A DNA stretch of 64,000 nt from Misgurnus anguillicaudatus (GCF_027580225.2 NC_073358.2:46462001-46526000), one strand, 5' to 3'. Counted from the first letter of the stretch, positions 1 to 12,117 are shown. A program made the numbers and translations. Notes: generated from the letters alone by a model not told the origin.

Positions 1-1370
1 TCAATGTCCAAATTCGTTGCGAGTGGCAAGAATGGCTTATATTTCCAAAAACCTGCAGCAGTGTAAGTCTGCTCAGACCCTGATCGTAGAGTGTGCATAC
101 ACAAAAAATCTAAGGTACGTTTTATAAATTTGTTTGTAAAATCCAAACTGAAGTCTCATAACTACTGTATGAGAATAGGAGCATTAAAGTTGCATTCATT
201 TCACATCGATTTCAATCTTTGATCTTCTCCATCAATATTAAAGATATCAAGGATATATTTCACAGAATGTTCTTTACATTATGAATGTTGTCATATGAAT
301 TACAACTTACAGTAACCACCTCATAAAAAAAGTATGAATTGCCATGAGATAGCACTGGTAAATCACAAAAATTGACTAGCTGAGTTTTCACAGACTGTGT
401 CAGAATTTCTCTCATTTTCTTTATGAAGAAGACGCAATGAGAATATAAATCATTCAGCTCTACCGGTTTGGTGATAAGATCAGGATTGCAATAAAATAGG
501 TATCTTGGAGAGATAATAACCTCCAGACTTGGCAGTGATCTTGTAGCCTTCACATGTGGCATTTTATTTTGTCTCCCAAAAGATTTGTCAATGTTTGTAT
601 CAAACAAAACAAAAAGCGCCATTGTATCTTCAAACAATAAAGTCATCTGTCGTCGCTCTGCACCACCATAGACAATTATTTGCTACATACAATACAATCT
701 GCTTAGGATTGCGGTTTCGTTTGTTTGCTTGCTTATTCATTGATTTTTTTTACGTGCTACAACCTTTAAAGTCTTATTAATGCAAATCGATGCTGATATT
801 CATTGAAAAAAAATGAATTAGCTAGTCCAGCTGCTTTCGACTGAATGTTAAGTAAATGACCTTTTCAAGATTCAGCAAAATCAGATAAATGGCTCAAGGC
901 TTTTTGCTTTTAGATGTTCATAGAAAACCTCAATGTGGCTTATTACTTATACCCACTGGGATGATGATAAATGTGCTGGTGGTAGCGTAAATTATTAAAC
1001 ATGACACGATAGTTACGCTGGACATTCAGTAGATTCGATTAGGAGCTCTGGCAGACTGAAGGATTGTGAAAAGAAGATCTATTGACGACATACACGTCAG
1101 CTCCGATTACTACGAACGTTCATTGCCAAGAAAAGATTATGCCTCATAAAACAAACATTTCTTATGTGCTCTGTGTGCCTGGGGATGTGCTCAATCTCTG
1201 GAAATAACTTTACCTAGTCTGAAATCTCTGAGGGATTGCTGTACCTACACAATTTCAGTTGTGAAAATTTTACTTATAATAAACAATTCACTGTCTTATT
1301 TGTTCTGGTTGTATTGACAACATTGTAATGATCTAAGCAGATCTATATTTAGTAATTTACATTACATTCA
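1..1370. other. intergenic, no recognised gene
   Basis: AT-rich sequence downstream of hk2. A 128-codon open frame on the minus strand (260-646) is not recognised and has no flanking splice evidence. No repeat termini were identified. Confidence 0.4.
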
Positions 1371-2137
1371 GGGGCGGTTTCCAGGACAGGGATTAGGGCT
1401 CGGTCACACCAAAAGCGTTTATGGCAGTTGCAGGCGCCTTTTTTGAATGATATTCTATGGGCAGGGCGCGTTTGCCCGCTGTTTATGCGCGCCGAGCGCC
1501 TTGCGGTTTTCTGCCGCCTGCCGCGCACGCGTTTTTGAAGGAGCGCTGAGAGCGGAGGAGCGCCTGACGTCATTCGCGTCTTCCATTGTCCAATCGAATG
1601 AGGGGTGAGGCTGGCCTTATGTTGTGGCGAGGGAAGTTTACAGTTGCTTTGAAGAACCGGATTCCACTCGCTCACTCTCTCCTGCGTGTTTGTACTCCTC
1701 TTATCCTCAAACAAGGTCAGAGCAAGCGCCCTCTTTTTAAAGTTTCTGCTAATATGACAGTTAACAGCAAAAGAGCGCTCACGCTTCAATATTTGATTGA
1801 CAAGACAGCTGACTCGGTGGTTGCTTAGCAATATGAAAAGCCGCGCTGCACTGCTCTTTTTTAAAAAAGGCAGTGCGTCGCGCCTTGCGTTTGCAAGCGT
1901 TTAAAGCGCTTTTGGTGTGACTGAGAGACTAGTTCTAGACTAAAACAAATGTAAGACGTGTCCAAACTGAAAACAACTTGCACTGACTTATCTTAAAATA
2001 CAGTGCCCTTCGTTTTGCCTCAACATGCACACAAGTAATGTTTTTAGTAAGGTATGTTTGTTAAAACTAGTTATATTTTCTAATCAAACTGAGGTCTAGT
2101 CCTGGTTTAAGCTTATCCCTGTCCGGGAAACCACCCC
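1371..2137. mobile_element. TIR MITE (family A), copy 1, interrupted
   Basis: Ends are GGGGCGGTTTCCAGGACAGG on the left and the inverted ACAGGGAC-type sequence ending ACCACCCC on the right. The interior (CTAGACTAAAAC, CATGCACACAAGTAATG, AAAACTAGTT) matches copies at 6819-7060 and 41693-41921. The copy is split by a separate element at 1399-1925. It is a non-autonomous DNA element with no coding capacity. Confidence 0.75.
1399..1925. mobile_element. 527-bp TIR element nested in MITE copy 1
   Basis: Inverted termini CTCGGTCACACCAAAAGCG and its near reverse complement ending GGTGTGACTGAG bound a GC-rich interior. It sits inside family A copy 1, between blocks that are adjacent in the other copies. 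Short open frames across it are not recognised. Confidence 0.7.
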
Positions 2138-2138
2138 T

Positions 2139-2175
2139 TAGTCATTTAGCAGACGCTTTTATCCAAAGTGAATTA
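2139..2175 (-). repeat. SINE/LINE 3'-tail type fragment
   Basis: Contains CATTTAGCAGACGCTTTTAT and the following CCAAAG, the tail shared by many fish SINEs and L2-type LINEs. Only the tail is evident. Confidence 0.55.
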
Positions 2176-2899
2176 TAAATGAGGTAAACAATAGAAGCAA
2201 TTAAAACAACACAAGAATAACAATACATAAGTGCACCAGAAATAGTCTCATCAAGTTTAACAGTATACGTAGCCAAGGGTTTTTTAAGGACAAGAAAGAT
2301 AAAGATAGAAAAAGATATTAAACTCTGTATTCGTAAGTGAGGTGTTGGTGGAAGAGATGAGTTTTTAGCCAATTCTTGCAGATGGCTACAGAATCAGCAG
2401 ATCTTGTCGCAAACGATAGATCAATATGGAACAGATCCAGAGAAAGAGATTTTTTTCCTGTTTGGGATGGCACCACAAGACGTTGCTCGTTGGCGGAGCA
2501 CAGAGATCTAGAGGGTACGCAAGTCTTTATGTGACTGAAAGTAAGGGGGTTTGGTGCATTGTTCACAGTTAATGGTGAAGGACGCGTGGGCAAAAATTAT
2601 TTGGTGACGTTCCTGATTAACAAAAAAATAAGGTAGGAAGATTTAATTTAATTTACATTATGGTTAGGGCTGTCTAGTGAAGGAGTTTGGGAGGAGTGAG
2701 AGGGTTCCTCCACTTGGATGTGAGTGAAAAGACACCATAAGGATAGTGTTCAACTAGCCCTGGCCCGATTTACTTCACATAATCTGCAAACGTGTTCACA
2801 GCCATGTCCACTCCAGTATTTCGCTCAATGGATGTTTTTGCATCATACGTGTGTTTACAGTGAAAGTTAGATCCAGCTGAAGCCAAATGTTATGTGATG

Positions 2900-3166
2900 T
2901 TAAACTTCAGACAAGCCCCTCCCACGAGAAGGAAAACGATTGTCAATTATGCCCTGCCAGACTCTGTCTACAAAGCAAAGCGAAGTAGCAGAGGATGGTA
3001 TTACCAGGCTAGCTAGAGATGTCATGTATATAAAAAAGAGCAGTGGTCCAAGCACTGAGCCTTGAGGTACCCCAGTATTAAGACGTTGGGGTTCAGAGAC
3101 ATCACCTCTCCAGGATACTGTTAATGACTTGCCTGAGAGAAAGACTTCAACCTTAGATCTACACAT
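2900..3166 (-). pseudogene. LINE reverse transcriptase relic
   Basis: The minus-strand frame contains NTGVPQGSVLGPLLFFIY, the conserved reverse-transcriptase block of non-LTR retrotransposons (palm region preceding the YADD site). Only about 70 codons are recognisable; no YADD box, endonuclease domain or 5' region is present, and the frame runs into unrelated sequence. It is a dead 5'-truncated or eroded copy, clade undetermined. Confidence 0.75.
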
Positions 3167-3172
3167 GGTTTA

Positions 3173-3516
3173 TACACTGTAAAAAAAAAATCATTGTTAA
3201 GTTAAGTCTACTTCAATCTACCATTTTTTTTAAGGTTCTATAGTGAATTATTGCTACAAATAATAAAAAGAAAGTTTAATTAGCTTAAGTTATTTTATTT
3301 TTATAATTTATACACTGAAAAAATAGGCAGCATTTTTGCCACTAAACAATTATGTTCTATGTTACTTTAACATAAAAAATTAAGTTAAACAATTTCAAAC
3401 TTGATTTTATAAGTTGTCAACTTTTTTCACAAGCCAAAATTTAAAATAGTAGGTTGAATTGACTTGCAAAACCTAGTTGTTTTAACTTCATGCTGCATTT
3501 TTTTGTACAGTGTACT
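3173..3516. mobile_element. ACTGTAAAAA-type TIR MITE
   Basis: Inverted ends TACACTGTAAAAAAAAA and TTTTTTGTACAGTGTA bound an AT-rich interior. A similar pair of ends occurs at 58588-58778. Confidence 0.55.
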
Positions 3517-3519
3517 GTA

Positions 3520-4030
3520 CTATTGATTTAATGTTATCAGTAAATTATAGTAGTAGTGTCTACTAATATACAAATATTTTTAAAGGATTAATCCAAGGAT
3601 TTCCCTAAATTCAGCATGGTTGGTCAATATCACAATAGTTTAATGTAAGCCTGGGTTTCCCCATGCTGCCTTGCGCGCAAATTTATTCACGCTGCAAGTC
3701 TAGCATGGAAACTATGGATCTGTACTTTTTTGCCCTTGAAATGAGGAACCAATCACAGAACGGGGAGGGGCAGCAAGATGATGACGACGTCTATGCGACA
3801 CACCAAAGCAGTTTTGTTTATCCAATGCGGGAGCAGACGCGAAGTTACTTTTCAATGCAGCCTTAGATAGTGTTCTAAGTAGTTTATTTAAATAAAGAGA
3901 AACTTTTGGCATTAAACAATTTCATATCCAAGAAGGATGTTTGGATATGGCAAGACATGATAGTCACGGAGTTTTATAGGACCAACCTGCTAGGCATCGT
4001 CGTAGAGGAAGTACAATTAACTTTTAAATG
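3520..4030. other. intergenic, nothing recognised
   Basis: AT-rich sequence with two short opposing open frames (3663-3866 and 3712-3912) that look like chance. Confidence 0.4.
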
Positions 4031-4033
4031 GTA

Positions 4034-4479
4034 AGTGGTGCACTGATAGGATGTTTTTGGGCCGATACCGATTTAAACAGACAACTTCTGTCCGATACCG
4101 ATGCCGATACCGATATTAAAACACTTGTATACAATACTATACAGTTGGTCTAATAGCTAGTTTATTTCTGCATCAAATTATTTTACTGAACATGGATTGG
4201 ATCTTATTAACATTCAACTGACCAACATAATAAGAGAGGCACAAATTAAGCTAAAACAAATTTAATAAGACAGCATGACAACCTTCAAAGGTGGTTTTTG
4301 CTATTCAGCATTTATTTTACTAACAACATTAACTCATTTTTTACATATAATGGATTTCTTTATACAGTTAATTAATAAACAATCGGTATCGGACTTTCTC
4401 GAGCTATATGCCGATGGTATAAAATTCATCAAAAATCGGCCGATAAATATCGGCGGCCGATCCATCGGTGCATCACTAG
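4034..4479. mobile_element. hAT-type non-autonomous element
   Basis: Termini are TGGTGCACTGATAGGAT on the left and the inverted CATCGGTGCATCACTA on the right, with many CCGATA/TATCGG subterminal motifs. GTAAGTGGT occurs at both borders, so the exact 8-bp target duplication is ambiguous by a few bases. No transposase is encoded. Confidence 0.7.
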
Positions 4480-4489
4480 TAAGTGGTAT

Positions 4490-6210
4490 TTATTTATATC
4501 ATATTGTCATTATGCCTGTACTGTGGTTGTCACAGTGCCAATAAGTTGTGTTGCTTTTCAATATCAATATACAGCTACCAGTTTAGTTGCATAGCTTTTA
4601 GCTGTGTGCACACGTACCGATAAATGTTGTTTACTTTTGAATTCATGTCGCTCTACATACGTCATCTGGTATAATTGAAACGATTGGCTAGACGCATTTA
4701 ATAGACATTCGTAGCGCCCAAAAAAAAGCTCTGGGCATTCGTAAACCACGCCTTAAATATGAGAAAATTAGCATATGGTTCCCAGACCATGTCTCATTCT
4801 CTATGAGACTGGTCTGGTGATAGCCAGGCTAGTTTAATGTCACCTGTTGAAATCCTCCATTGGAGCACATGACACAACAACTAAAGTGCGTTCATGCATG
4901 CAGGAATTACAAGGACTTTGAAGAAGAGCATAAAAGCGCACAGACTGTGCATGTAATCTGTTTATTCTGTTGGCATAATTCTGACTGCTATAAAAAGTTT
5001 TTCACAGCTCGAGCAAGCTTTAAGTAAACCAGGCTTAGATCCAGCATCTAATAGCTGTCCAAATACAGCCCAGATGTCTAGGCTAAAACAAGGCAAAATT
5101 TGAGCAGACAGTGTGAAAACACTTCTAACCATAGCCCTCAAAAAATGAAACATAATAAATAAAACCAAACACCTTGTAATCATTTATTTTAGCTATAGAG
5201 GCTTTTAGCAGCAACAGCATAAACAAACAGCTTTTGTGGACAAAACGCAACTTCCGGTAGACTTCTACATAGAATCAATAACAACGAAGGCTCTTTACAG
5301 TAGTTTATCTCTGATAATAAGGCACATAAATGACAAGTATATTACCTTCGTTCATATATCGACACACTGAGCTACTATTACTGTATGAAATGAATGTATA
5401 CAATGTTAGCTACATGTCCTTGAATTCTGTTTAACAATTTTAATTGATTTTCTATTAAACCATGTAACTTTTTTACAACACATATAGGACCAATTGTGTA
5501 CAAGCAAATTATGTTTTTTATACAAATACTGATATCTATGAAGATGTTGCCTACCCCTGACCTAGACTGTGAAATGATGGCTTTTGCTTACTAGGTAATC
5601 TCACCACCATAATTAACCGAAATATAAACTTCATAGAGCCTCATTTGAAAAGCTGCCATCTGCCTTTTTATTGTGTGATGGCCTACACGACAAAAGCAGA
5701 AGACAACTTTCATTAAAGAGATCCTCCGCAGATGCAAATTATGATGCATTCTGTGGATGCGTGACTCTTCAAATGATTTTCATTTGCACTATAGGGCTGA
5801 TTGGTCCATTATGAAGGCTTTCTCATATGCAGTGCTTAAACATTTTTATGTTCCTCACACGCTTGTAATGATTTTGCATTCTCCAGACCTCTTCCCCTAC
5901 AACACTGTGCCTTATAATTAAACGCAGTCATTCAGTGCCCGTGATGCATCACATTCATTTGATCTCTTCATATAATCCCACGCACCAGCACCCACTTTTT
6001 CGGCTTTCGCAACTCGGTATTCCTTGAAACAATCAGCATTTGTCAGATTTCCACTGAGGCCTGTCCCCAGAGTAAAGTGGATGGAAAATCGCCCAATTTA
6101 CCCCGTATCTCCTCATTATACCAGAGCTCCAGGTGTTGTTATTTTTCCTTAGCTCCTGGATTCTCTTTTCTTCAACTCCCAGTGGAATAAAGGCATAACC
6201 CGGTGAACGC
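4490..6210. other. intergenic block with unique-looking sequence
   Basis: No gene and no repeat termini were recognised. The part from about 5700 to 6180 is non-repetitive and of more balanced composition, with an ATGCAAAT octamer and an inverted ATTTGCA near by. It could be a regulatory element, but nothing proves it. Confidence 0.35.
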
Positions 6211-6211
<1 letters not shown>

Positions 6212-6265
<54 letters not shown>

Positions 6266-6271
6266 TGTGTG
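6212..6271 (+). repeat. (TG)n microsatellite
   Basis: About 30 units of TG with one TTTG interruption. Confidence 0.95.
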
Positions 6272-6818
6272 TAAGTCAAATATTTTATCAAAACAACAAA
6301 CAACTGAGATGATATCTCTGCCAAATCAGGCACAGGATTTCCATTAACTTCATAAAAAAGACCACATTTTCAATTGAAGTTAACTAAAACATTTTTGTGT
6401 TGGATCTGTGAAGTTCTACCCCAGCTGGTGAGCTTGCTTTCTCTCTCTTTCTCTGTCACATGCTCACACTTAATGAAATAATTGGTACAGATGTGACCGT
6501 ATTCATTTTAAGTGGCGCCCCTTTGATTAAATGAATAGGTCACCAAGCCAATTTCGCCAAACGTGTTGTGCCGGGTTAAATATGAATAGCATTAGAGAGT
6601 TGCAGTGGAGGTTTTTAGTAATTAAACAAATTAAATTTCAAGCTTTTCCTCACACATGGAGTTAAGGCTACAAGCAGGGCCGTTTCTAGGTATAGGCAAA
6701 CTAGACAGTCGCCTATGGCGCCACCAGCTGCAAGGGGCACCAAAGAGCATTTTGACTGCTGCTTCACTGAGTTGAATGAGATAAAATAAAAGATAAACCC
6801 TGTTTATCTGCATTTACC

Positions 6819-7060
6819 GGGCAGTTTATTGGACAGGAATTAGCTTAAGCCAGGACTAGATCTTAGTTAAATTACGAAAAATAACTAGTTTTAACAAACA
6901 TGCCTTACTAAAAACATTCCCGGTGCATGTGCATTTTGAGGCAAAACAAAGGGCACTGATGTATTTTAAGTTATGTCAGTGCAAGTTGTTTTCAGTTTGC
7001 ACAGCTCTTATATTTATTTTAGTCTAGGACTAGTCTAATCTCTTTCTGGGAAACTGCCCC
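6819..7060. mobile_element. TIR MITE (family A), copy 2
   Basis: A complete-looking copy about 242 bp long, from GGGCAGTTTATTGGACAGG to AGAAAGAG-related sequence ending GGGAAACTGCCCC. It shares CATGTGCATTTTGAGGCAAA and the following AACAAAGGGCACTGATG with copies 1 and 3. Confidence 0.8.
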
Positions 7061-7064
7061 TTTA

Positions 7065-8660
7065 CAGTTGAGGCCAAAATTATTAGCCCCCCTTATGAAA
7101 TTAGACAAACTCTTGATTTCTCCATGGAAATGACCATTAACAACAAGTGTTTTTGTGGATTTGTTTCCAAAATAACAATGACAAAATATCCACCAAGTTT
7201 GATTAGGATATTTTATTGAAATAGTGAGTTGAAACAAGAAAGGGCAAAAAAGAAACATCCAAAATAATTAGCCCCCTGGTCATTAATAGTCAATAGTGTA
7301 CCCTTTCCGAGCCACAACTCACAACAACCTCTTAGAGTAGTTGGCACAGGTCTCTTGAGGGACTTTAGCCCATTCTTCCATTGCAAATTGCTCCAGCTGG
7401 TCCAAATTACGTGGTTTCCGAGCATGGAAGCTTTGAGCACTCCCCAAAGATTCTCAATAGGATTGAGGTCTGGGCTCTGTGTGGGCCACTCCTGGACCTT
7501 GGTTTTGGTATCCTTCAGGAACTGTTGGACCAATTTCGATGTATGCTTTGGGTCACTGTCTTGTTGGAAGACCCAGCGACAACCTAAGGCTAGACTACGA
7601 GCAGATTTCTGCATAATATCCCTCAAAATGTCAACAAAATTTTATTTTTTCATGATGCCATGCACCCGAACAAGGTTCCATGTGCCTGAGGCAGCAAAAC
7701 AGCCTCACAGCATGATGCTCCCCCCACCATGTTTAACTGTGGGAACTGTGTTCTTAGGGTTGAAGGTCTCACCCTTTCTTCACCAAACATAAGCAATATC
7801 CATGTGCCCAAACAGTTCCAGTTAAGTCTCATCAGATCAAAGCACAAACTCCCAAAACTCATCTTTACTTTTCAAATGTTCACGGGCAAACCTCAGTCTG
7901 GCTGTGATGTGCCGCTGTTTGAGTAAAGAGGTTCTTCTGCGCCGATGGATTGCCCTGAAGCCCACCACCATGAAGAGCCCTCACAACTGTGTTCCTTGAA
8001 ACATCAACTCCAGAAGAGACCATGTCAGCAACGATCATCTTGGCAGATGTCCGGGGCATCTTGCTGACATCTCTGATTATTTTCCTCTCCAGATTTACAA
8101 CCACGCCCAGGTCTGTTTCTTAGAGAATTTGTCTCCTTGTACTTGGCAATGATGCAAAGTACAGAAGTTCTAGACACTATGAAACGCTTGGAAATGGCAG
8201 TATAGCCTTATCCCCCTTATCATGAGCCTCCACTATCTTCTTTCTGAGCTCAAGACTGATTTCCTTTGTCTTTGGCATGGTGATTAAAATTAGTCTCTCC
8301 CAATAATGTGTTCAAGTGCCCTGTTCCTTGGAGTCCTTTTAAGTTGATTGAATGTTCGTGTGTTGTTAGGAAGCCATTGACTGCACAGGTGTGGTTTGAA
8401 AGCTGATTGATTAATTAGGTGTGCTTTGAAAGCAAAACTTCACATGGGGGCTAATATTTTTGACCACCCCATTTTCACTATATTTGATAAAAAGCAAGCC
8501 TAAAAATGTATTTTATATTCCCAAATGTTCCGAAAGCTACTAAATAGCACTGGTGAATGTTTGATTATATCAGGTTTTATCAATGCTGCAAACATTGAAA
8601 ATGTTCTTTAGGAAAATGTTCCAAAATCCATGGGGGGGGTAATAATTTTGGCCTCAACTG
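7065..8660 (-). mobile_element. Tc1-like transposon, inactive
   Basis: This 1596-bp element is flanked by TA on both sides (7063-7064 and 8661-8662) with terminal inverted repeats starting CAGTTGAGGCCAAAATTATT. A second, internal copy of the repeat lies at about 7258-7276 and 8444-8466, giving the IR/DR layout seen in fish Tc1 elements. The transposase is on the minus strand and disrupted. It sits 4 bp from the family A MITE, inside the outer hAT-like element. Confidence 0.92.
7213..8278 (-). pseudogene. Tc1 transposase, frameshifted
   Basis: A Met at 8276-8278 begins MPKTKEISLELRKKIVEAHD, the N-terminal helix-turn-helix of Tc1 transposases. The frame then breaks. Later pieces read RKIIRDVSKMPRTSAKMIV (second HTH), LGTWILLMFGEERV (with D/E-rich core changed) and VFQQDSDPKHTSKLVQ then SPDLNPIENLWGVLK, the second Asp and the Glu of the DDE core. 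Several frameshifts and an internal stop make it non-functional. Confidence 0.9.
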
Positions 8661-8984
8661 TATGTTGAATATTTCACCAGCATCAGATAGAAGTTGTGAT
8701 TTGGCCAAAAGTATTGCAGTTTTTCAAGACCATAGCCTACATTCCTTTGTTTTTACTCATTCCTCTGTTTATAACTTTTTTCAGGATAATTAATATGTAA
8801 TAATTATCAAGCAATGCATTTGTGATCAGTGTTGGGGTAACGCATTACAAGTAATGCGCATTACGCAATTATATTACTTTTCAGAATTAACGAGTAAAGT
8901 AACGCATTATTTATAAATGTACACATTAATATTTAAGTTACTTTTTTAGTTGAATTAATTTGTTTAAAAAAATTATGTACTGAA

Positions 8985-10034
8985 CAGGGATGCACCGAAT
9001 CCAGGATTCGGATTCTGTAGAATACTGGGATTTTTGACAGGGTTCGGCCGAATCCTAGATTTTTTTTCCACCGAAACGAACCCTAGGCTTGCCCTATACG
9101 CTGGTCAACGTCACGTGGCCGTTGATTTCACACATCGAATGCTGACATGCAGATGAGCTTTTTCTTTCGGTGAGCATTAAAGGGGTCATATTATGACATA
9201 TTTTTAAGATGTAAAATAAATCTTTGCTGTCCCCAGAGTGTGTATGTGAAGTTTTAGCTCAAAATATTCCACAGCTAATTTATAATAGCATGTAAAAATT
9301 GATAATTAGTAGGCCTGAGCAGAAGTGAGCCGTTTTTGGGTGTGTCGTTTAAAATGCAAATGAGCGGATGAAGTGCAAACACTGATCACAATGATGGTGG
9401 TTTGTTGTAATTGAAACTCAATTGTGTTGTCAAGTACTTTTTCCTTTCTCTCTTTCTCTCTGCACTATGGCAGTGCTGTGGTTGGATATTGCAGATAAAG
9501 GGGGCGGTATTATTGTAATTCGCCTTACTACCTACCTCACAAAACAGGCAAAATCTGAACGACCTAATTTTTCACACGCTTGCAGAAAATGGCTTACTCA
9601 AACAAAGTTACTGGGTTAATCTTGATTACATTTTCTAGGTTGAAAGAAGCACTGGGGACCCAATTATAGCACTTAAAAATGGAAAAAGTCTGATTTTCAC
9701 GCTATGACCCCTTTAAGGGCGGTCCACATTTCGCAGACGCACCTGGAAAAACGAGCGTGTCGCAACACTTCGCTTTCATTATGCATAGGCTTATGGTAAT
9801 TGTCAAAATAGTTTTTCCAAATTGTCATCCTGGCATAATGTTGCCTATCCATTTTTTACAGTTAAAATTAAATAAAATGAAAAATACACTGCTGTGGACG
9901 TTGTTTACTTCATTAATGTGTTTTACTGTGTTAATGGAATAAGGATGCGAGTAGGATTCGGTATTCGGACGAATCTTAAACAGTGGATTCGGTATTCGGC
10001 CGAACCCAAAAAATCTGGATTCGGTGCAACCCTA
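8985..10034. mobile_element. hAT-type element, third nesting level
   Basis: Ends are CAGGGATGCACCGAATCCAG and the inverted CTGGATTCGGTGCAACCCTA, with repeated GGATTCGG/CGGCCGAA subterminal motifs. Flanks GTACTGAA (8977-8984) and GTACCGAA (10035-10042) differ by one base. It is interrupted by a TTAA element at 9181-9712. Confidence 0.82.
9181..9712. mobile_element. TTAA-bounded inverted-repeat element, fourth nesting level
   Basis: TTAA lies at both borders (9177-9180 and 9713-9716), with inverted ends AGGGGTCATATTATGAC and ...CGCTATGACCCCT. TTAA target duplication is characteristic of piggyBac-type transposition. Non-coding. Confidence 0.8.
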
Positions 10035-10830
10035 GTACCGAATTAAACCAAACACATTATGCATTCTGCATACACGCCTGTGTGGGAACTGTTTGAACCT
10101 GAAACTGAGATGGCAGGCCAGAGCTCGAAATTTTAGTGATTAAATATGCAATATCTGAATTCAGAACTTATCAGTCATAAAAAACAACTGCAAGGCCTGA
10201 AAGAGATCAAGCCATAGCCACGATAAAGTAACGCAAAAGTAACATAAGCATTACTTTTAAAAGTAACTTTCCCCAACACTGCTTGTGATGATTTGCCCTT
10301 ATATTTAGTAAGTAAAATGTTCTCAGGTTAAGTATAGTTAAGCAGGTTAAATATAAATGCCCATGTATAAATGTAATAATTTAGTGTTTATTTGGAATAA
10401 ATAAAGCTAAATTTGTCTTGGCTCTTCAAATGTATTTTAAAATCTGATATGGCCCTTGAGTAAAAAAAACGGGTGGCACAACCTGGGCACAGCCAGCCTA
10501 AAACATGATTTCTGCCCCCCATTTTCCCCCTAGCACCATTAGGCTGGAGTACTGTCAATCTGATGCCTATATGCCAGAGGCCTATCAATTACTGCCTGAT
10601 TTAAAGGTCAATTTAAAAATTGGTTCAGTACCACACATATAAAAGTAATTTTCACTTTAATAGACAATGAAAAATTGGTTTGTTGAATTAATTGCATTTT
10701 AGATGATTTGTGTTGTTTGTATGTAACATTGCACGTAAAATTATATGATCTTGTTTGAGGGGATGGCGATGGGTTTTGCCCACTGTAGGCCCTATGTCTA
10801 GGCGGGTGTCAAAATGGCCCTGGCTTCAAG

Positions 10831-12109
10831 CAATATATATTTATTATCTGACTGCGTAACCTTTCCATTCGTTAACCATTTCACATAATAATCTTAAAAT
10901 TGTGAAATATTGCATCAAAACGTGCCTTTTTTAGCATAATTACAGAAGCTTGAAGCGGATTCGAAATTCAATAAGTTTTTAGGTGGTTGTTATCTCAGAA
11001 TAAAATACCTTGGAATGTCTGGCCAATCAGAATCAAGCATTCTGAAATGCCATAAAATAAGACTCGAGTACATTGCCGGTTGCGTCAAATAATTATTTGA
11101 AACCCTACCATACATGCTTGACCTGGACAGCTATGGCTTATTGAATAAAGGTTAAAAACATCTTGGAGGCTGGAGTAGGCTAATCCGCTTACACTTACTT
11201 TTCCAGATGTTGTACCCAGAGGCTGTGATACAACACATAATTAATAGAATGTTTATCTTACTAAAATATTTTTAAATTAGTCTATATTGTGTATTGCTTA
11301 TGATTGTAAAGCACGATGGTAAACAGTTGCTGTGCTTTATATATAAAGTTTGACGTGAACACTTCAGCTTCTAGGGCAGTTTGGATTTGGCATTTTTTTG
11401 GGATGTAATGCAAAGCAAACCCGTGAAGAGATCTTCAGTTTAAATGGACAACCTTTAATTTATTTTGGCACAATCAAAACCCCATGTCAAAATGCAGGTA
11501 TTGAGAAACTGCTTTTAGCACTCCTATGTTGTGGAGAAACCATTAACCATGCCATGCAGCCATTCAAACTCGGCATTTAAATGCTGAGATGTCTGTTCCC
11601 GAAAGCTTTAAAGTCCGATTTGAGCCACTACTCTCTAACAACTTCAAATGAGCCAGAAAGATGCTGTAGTTGTAGTATATTTTGAAATAACCGTGATTCA
11701 TACAGGTAAACAAAGTCATGCATGCAAAAATTGGGGCACACATCTTATTTTACGGTTTTTAAACAATATTCAACATCCTTTAGTTCTGGTTTATAAAAGA
11801 CTTTTGGCAAGATAAATCACAAATATGTGTTTTTAAATGTTTATTAAAACAAAAAATTAAAATTAATATTTAAACCTAAATGTTTGAAACTTGAAATAAA
11901 TAGAGGTTCACTGGTGGGTGCTGGTAGGGTTCAAATTTGTTCTTTCAACCAAAAATTGATAATCCCCCATTTTTATAGCTCCAAAAAACATCCATACAGT
12001 TATTAAATGTCTTTTTGTAAGGCACATAACTATGAACACTGGGTTACAGCAACAGTGTACATGTGTTCACCAGAGAGTAAAGTTAAAACAAAAAAATGCA
12101 TTGTGCTTG
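10831..12109. other. intergenic, nothing recognised
   Basis: AT-rich sequence without recognisable genes or element ends. Confidence 0.4.
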
Positions 12110-12117
12110 CTCTAGTG

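Larger units (their letters stand above)
8827..10281. mobile_element. hAT-type element, second nesting level
   Basis: Ends are CAGTGTTGGGGTAACGCATTA and the inverted TAACTTTCCCCAACACTG. Flanks TTTGTGAT (8819-8826) and CTTGTGAT (10282-10289) are an 8-bp target duplication with one mismatch. Without the inner insertion it would be about 400 bp and non-coding. Confidence 0.8.
6675..10822. mobile_element. outer hAT-like element of a nested stack
   Basis: Left end CAGGGCCGTTTCTAGG and right end inverted ...AATGGCCCTG are flanked by 8-bp sequences GCTACAAG (6667-6674) and GCTTCAAG (10823-10830), a hAT-size target duplication with one mismatch. At 4148 bp it contains a family A MITE, a Tc1 transposon and an element carrying two further nested insertions. 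Its own coding sequence, if any, is not recognisable. Confidence 0.65.

Noticed and set aside
1..66. Plus-strand frame ending in TAA at the very left edge as the C-terminus of a neighbouring gene
   Set aside because: Only 21 codons are visible and nothing in them is recognised.
7355..7792. Plus-strand 145-codon frame
   Set aside because: It is the reverse of the Tc1 transposase relic.
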